In this document: in pieces, positions 60,397-64,000 of the stretch
How the letters are laid out: the number at the start of each line of letters is the position of its first letter
How positions within the stretch are numbered: the stretch's first letter is position 1
The notes under the pieces: generated by a model
What the model was told of the DNA's origin: nothing
The model's input: the letters and a program-made list of their open reading frames with translations, nothing else
Database searches by the model: none
Assembly (NCBI GenBank): GCA_026874595.1
Contig: CM049316.1
Coordinates: 8,918,839-8,982,838 of the forward strand
Source of the DNA: Sipunculus nudus
Lineage: Eukaryota; Annelida; Sipuncula; Golfingiida; Sipunculidae
Direction: 5' to 3'
Length of the DNA stretch: 64,000 nucleotides
Position numbers and translations under genes: made by a program

Positions 60397-63247
60397 AACT
60401 GCTGCAACCTGTAGTTGTGGTGCAGTGTTATAACTTAAGTCGCTCACTATGGTGGCAGGCCTTGCACCAGAGGTGGCCCTGATCCTGATAACCCGAGGTA
60501 TTGGCATGTCAAGCTCTCCGGTCTTCTTTTGAAACCAAACTTCAATCGTAGCATCTACGGTATCAGGATGGTTTCCTGCTCAGAGTGTGACTTTAACAGT
60601 AAATACAATCTAGTACTAAAGAATCAAACCACAAATATAAAAAAAGAAGGGAGGCAAGAACACTCACAGGGACCTGAGGAGAAGACCTTCGAGATTTCAG
60701 TTTCGAGACCTCTGCTCTTAATCTGTAGGGACAACAAACAGATTGACAGACAAGGCTTGTTATATCATGGTTGCTAGGCAACAGCAAGCAAAACTTGAAT
60801 GTAAACATGTTAAATGTCTGGTCAGACATCCATGCCGCCACACTAACTGTAAGTACACCAAGGTAAACATGTTTACTGCATGGCTTGGCAGCAAATATCA
60901 ACTGCTTATACAAATGTCCTACTTTCTTTTTTGTCTCCTTTTTAATGAGCTGAAGGATTGTTGACTGTCAGCTCCAGGAAATAAGGTCTGTTGAGATGTT
61001 CTTGACAGACAGACATCCATTCCTGATAAACTTACTCATAAAAAGGACCCAATCATAGATACCCCTCAAGAAACATTTGGTATCGGTCTGGGCAGACAAG
61101 CCAGTGGCAGCTATAATGCTGCTAATCTTAAAACTAGGAAACAGACCTTGGGGAGTCAGTATGACATGTATCAGATCTGAACTTGGCTGATTTTGACACA
61201 TTGCTTATATTAATGATAGGCCATCTAACAATTTTGATATCTAACAGAAACCACTGGATATTGTACAGATTCACCCAAGACTATGTTCAAGTGTAATTTC
61301 AAAAGAATAATTCTACATTTGGTAGTCAAACTGAAACTGAACAAAAATAACAGACACTTTCATAAATCTGCCCTTCACAAAACCAGTTAAATAAGCAACT
61401 TTCATGATTCACCAATCATTATTACCAATACAGTAACAGTTTGATTTCATCTGCTTATAATCCCTATCTGATGAACTATCTGTCTTTGCTACACAAAAAA
61501 AAAATTATGCAAACAGTCTAAAGCTTTGGGATTTAAATTCACCAATGGTGCAAAATGTTTTATAACTGCTTACCAAACATACTACTAGTACTAGCTGTCA
61601 TATTATTCTGCTCCTGTTAGGATCCAGAAAGTCAGATTATTTAAAGGTCAGAACATGTCTGGAGCCAGGTCACCGACTGTCTGAATGAAAATGCAGAAAT
61701 ACAAGATGATTCAATACCGTGCGAGATACCCTGAACCATAAACCTAAACCACTTAGAACCGCATTTAAGTCTTTCATTCTTAACAAAACTACAAATAAAC
61801 AGGTCATATCCATGACAATCACAAGTCTGGCCGTCTAGCGATTCTAGACACAGTCCAAACAGTAGCAACAATGAAGCAGTGAGTGATGCACTCTCCACAC
61901 AGACCAGATCTGTGAATGGACACATCTAATCTAAACAGCTAAATGAAGGAATTCCATTGGTGTAAGAGAGATGAGTGTCGGCAGACAGTAATCATACCTG
62001 TCTGGTGTAACCAGGATCAACTAGCACCACTCAAGTACTGGGACACCAACAAGTATTGGGAAAGCTTATTTATTCACCACTAGCTAGTGCAGGTGGGCCA
62101 GGCGCCCAGACAGACAGAAACTAAAGCATACATGTTTCCCCCAAGAGACCAGCCATCCCAGACCATGGCCTAGACGTTCTACTGAATACGACATTAGTTT
62201 GTATATAATGCTAATTGGGGTTCCCAGAACACCAAAGTAAAAACTATGGACTTCACATCAAAGTGCGGGAGGATATAAGCACTTCCTATTGGTCTGGGGC
62301 CTATGGGCGCATGCCGCCATGTGACTACTCCCTCTGTCTGGTCTGTGCGATCAAACTGTCTGGCCGTTCTTGCTGATCAATACGTGCTGATCAATACATG
62401 TGGCTCTGAGTGGAGAGAGGTCCACTCTCCAGACATGCCCCTGCACTTTAATGAACTCTTTAAGCCACTGCTACTGTTGCACACTGTCTGCCGTGATCAG
62501 GAGGGGCCAGTCAATCTGATGACTCAGCATTTATAAGTCTGTGAACAGTCAAGTGAACAGCGGTTAATACAGTGATAGTTGTACAGATTAAAGTTTCTTT
62601 AATAGGGATATAAATATCACACCACCAGGATCTGTAACCAACCATCATCTGCAGGATGACCCTACTTCTTATCCTTGTTATTAGCGCAGGCATCCTTTAC
62701 CTGGTGTCCCATTATAATTATCCACTTTGGGATTGTCACCAGAGAGCTTTATTCTGGCTACTTGTAGGTCCAACCACAACCAAATATATAAACATAACAT
62801 CCCCAGAAAACATCAGTAATTATCCATTGATTTTAAAGAAGATACCCCATCAATGTTTTGTTTCAGATGATTTTTGTCACATTCTTACATCTTTAATGCA
62901 ATAATGCATATTCATAACATCATTGTCTTACCTGAGTCAAGGTCTCACCTTTATTCAATGATCCAGCCAATGTCTCAGCCAAGTTCAATGTCTCACCTAC
63001 ATACAGTGTCTGGGTCATAATCAGTGGCGTGCATTTTTAAATGCTCTACATAAATCTCCAGTGCTTGATGTTTAATGTTAGCCCACAAAGTCTGGTCTGA
63101 TCAAATGTTTTGTCTATGTTTAATGTGTCCCCTCTGTCCAATGTTTACCTATTGTGTGTTCAATGCCTAACAATGACTGGCTCTTATATCAGCCTTGCGG
63201 CAGTTCTTCACATGGTAAACACCAGAAACCTTACGCTAAAAGATAAT
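60397..63247. other. Spacer, no gene seen
   Basis: The frames at 60593-60913 and 61641-61925 (minus) have no recognisable domain. A GC-richer stretch lies at 62290-62540; on the minus strand it includes TTATAAATGCTGAGTCA (62519-62535) and CACATGGCGGCATGCGC near 62320, which could be a promoter and start but is unproven. Confidence 0.4.
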
Positions 63248-63319
63248 GAGTACTTCCCTGAGTACTTCCCTGAGTACTTCCCTGAGTACTTCCCTGAGTA
63301 CTTCCCTGAATACTTCCCT
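63248..63319. repeat. 12-bp tandem repeat, 6 copies
   Basis: GAGTACTTCCCT is repeated six times (the last copy starts GAA). In one plus frame it reads EYFP repeated, inside an otherwise unsupported 107-codon frame (63110-63433). Confidence 0.97.
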
Positions 63320-64000
63320 GAGTCACCGACATACTATCTTAAACCAGGCCCACATAACATCATCTCCCACAAAAACATCCAGTACTCCCAAATGTTTACA
63401 ATCAGCCTGGAAAAACAATCAGCATGTCCTTAATAACTCTACACACTACTCGAATCGCCAAATACTGAACGCCATTTGTAAGAAGAAACATGGCTTTGTT
63501 GACATAATTCATGATGTCTGGCTGAGAAGTATGGTAGCCACATTTCTGAAGGTAAACAAACTTCTGGTAATCAGCCAGGAATTATCATGACAGGCATTAA
63601 GTGCACACTGGCAGAAATAATAGGAACACTAGTTGCTTTTTCCATAGACAAGCCATCAAGATGCAATGTTTGTTGATGCATGTAATTTCAAGGAAATTTA
63701 ATGAAAGGTAGAATATTCAGACAAAACAGAAATGACACTAGAGTCCAGAGAACAACAACAAATAATATATTTTTCTGACATCACATCTACCAGTCTTTAG
63801 AATTACATGTACTTATATACATGTACATTTTTTCAACATTTCAGAGTGTCATGGTACACTTGTCTGAATTTCTGGGTCTGAAATATACAATCACTAAATA
63901 TATTTCAACAAGCTGGTTTAAGGTAATGAAACATCTGAGCTCTGCCAAAATTTCCTGTATGTGAAAGATGCAAGCTTATCACTTATTTCCCTGGGTTGAA
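63320..64000. other. Spacer, no gene seen
   Basis: No supported frame or repeat was recognised up to the window end. Confidence 0.5.

Noticed and set aside
61641-61925. Minus frame with a possible signal peptide
   Set aside because: The hydrophobic start and cysteines are suggestive, but there is no domain pattern, and an in-frame stop directly precedes the ATG without splice support.
63110-63433. 107-codon frame with EYFP repeats
   Set aside because: The repeats come from a 12-bp simple repeat and the flanks are AT-type non-coding sequence with no homology.

Overview
The window looks like nuclear DNA of an invertebrate animal. It is AT-rich and gene-poor, most reading frames are short, the two recognisable coding segments are single spliced exons, and tandem repeats, simple repeats and short transposon-like remnants fill much of the rest. 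The repeat style and the two genes would fit a mollusc or another lophotrochozoan, but that placement is inference. There are no bacterial operons and I found no intact transposase or reverse transcriptase.

Layout: 1-2048 is a non-coding flank with a tRNA-derived SINE-like remnant. 2049-16216 is a 14-kb satellite of about 215 copies of a 66-bp monomer. Because 66 is divisible by 3 and the consensus lacks stops in one frame on each strand, long artificial-looking reading frames run through it on both strands. Three layers of larger duplication (1452, 2174 and 1119 bp) are superimposed. 16217-36462 is non-coding with several tandem repeats (276, 325, 40/31, 82 and 32 bp), a 1.07-kb insertion that splits one minisatellite, and a few exon-like pieces.

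The first real gene segment is the terminal coding exon of UTP4 (cirhin, small-subunit processome) at 36463-36579 on the plus strand, with a polyadenylation signal 160 bp later. 37490-46500 holds 43-bp, 312-bp and 29-bp repeats, a much-degenerated related repeat, simple repeats and small ORFs. The second gene segment is the last coding exon of an LDLRAD4/PMEPA1 homologue at 50316-50984 on the minus strand, carrying the SMAD-interaction motif PPNR and one PPxY motif. Its 3' UTR must lie below 50316, so the two genes converge on a repeat-rich spacer of about 14 kb. From 51000 to 64000 I see mainly intronic or intergenic DNA with simple repeats, a pogo-like MITE and two coding-like islands I could not identify.

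The two genes have no evident joint function: one acts in nucleolar ribosome assembly, the other in endosomal or membrane damping of TGF-beta/SMAD signalling. The most unusual structure is the 66-bp satellite with dual-strand open frames and nested higher-order duplications.
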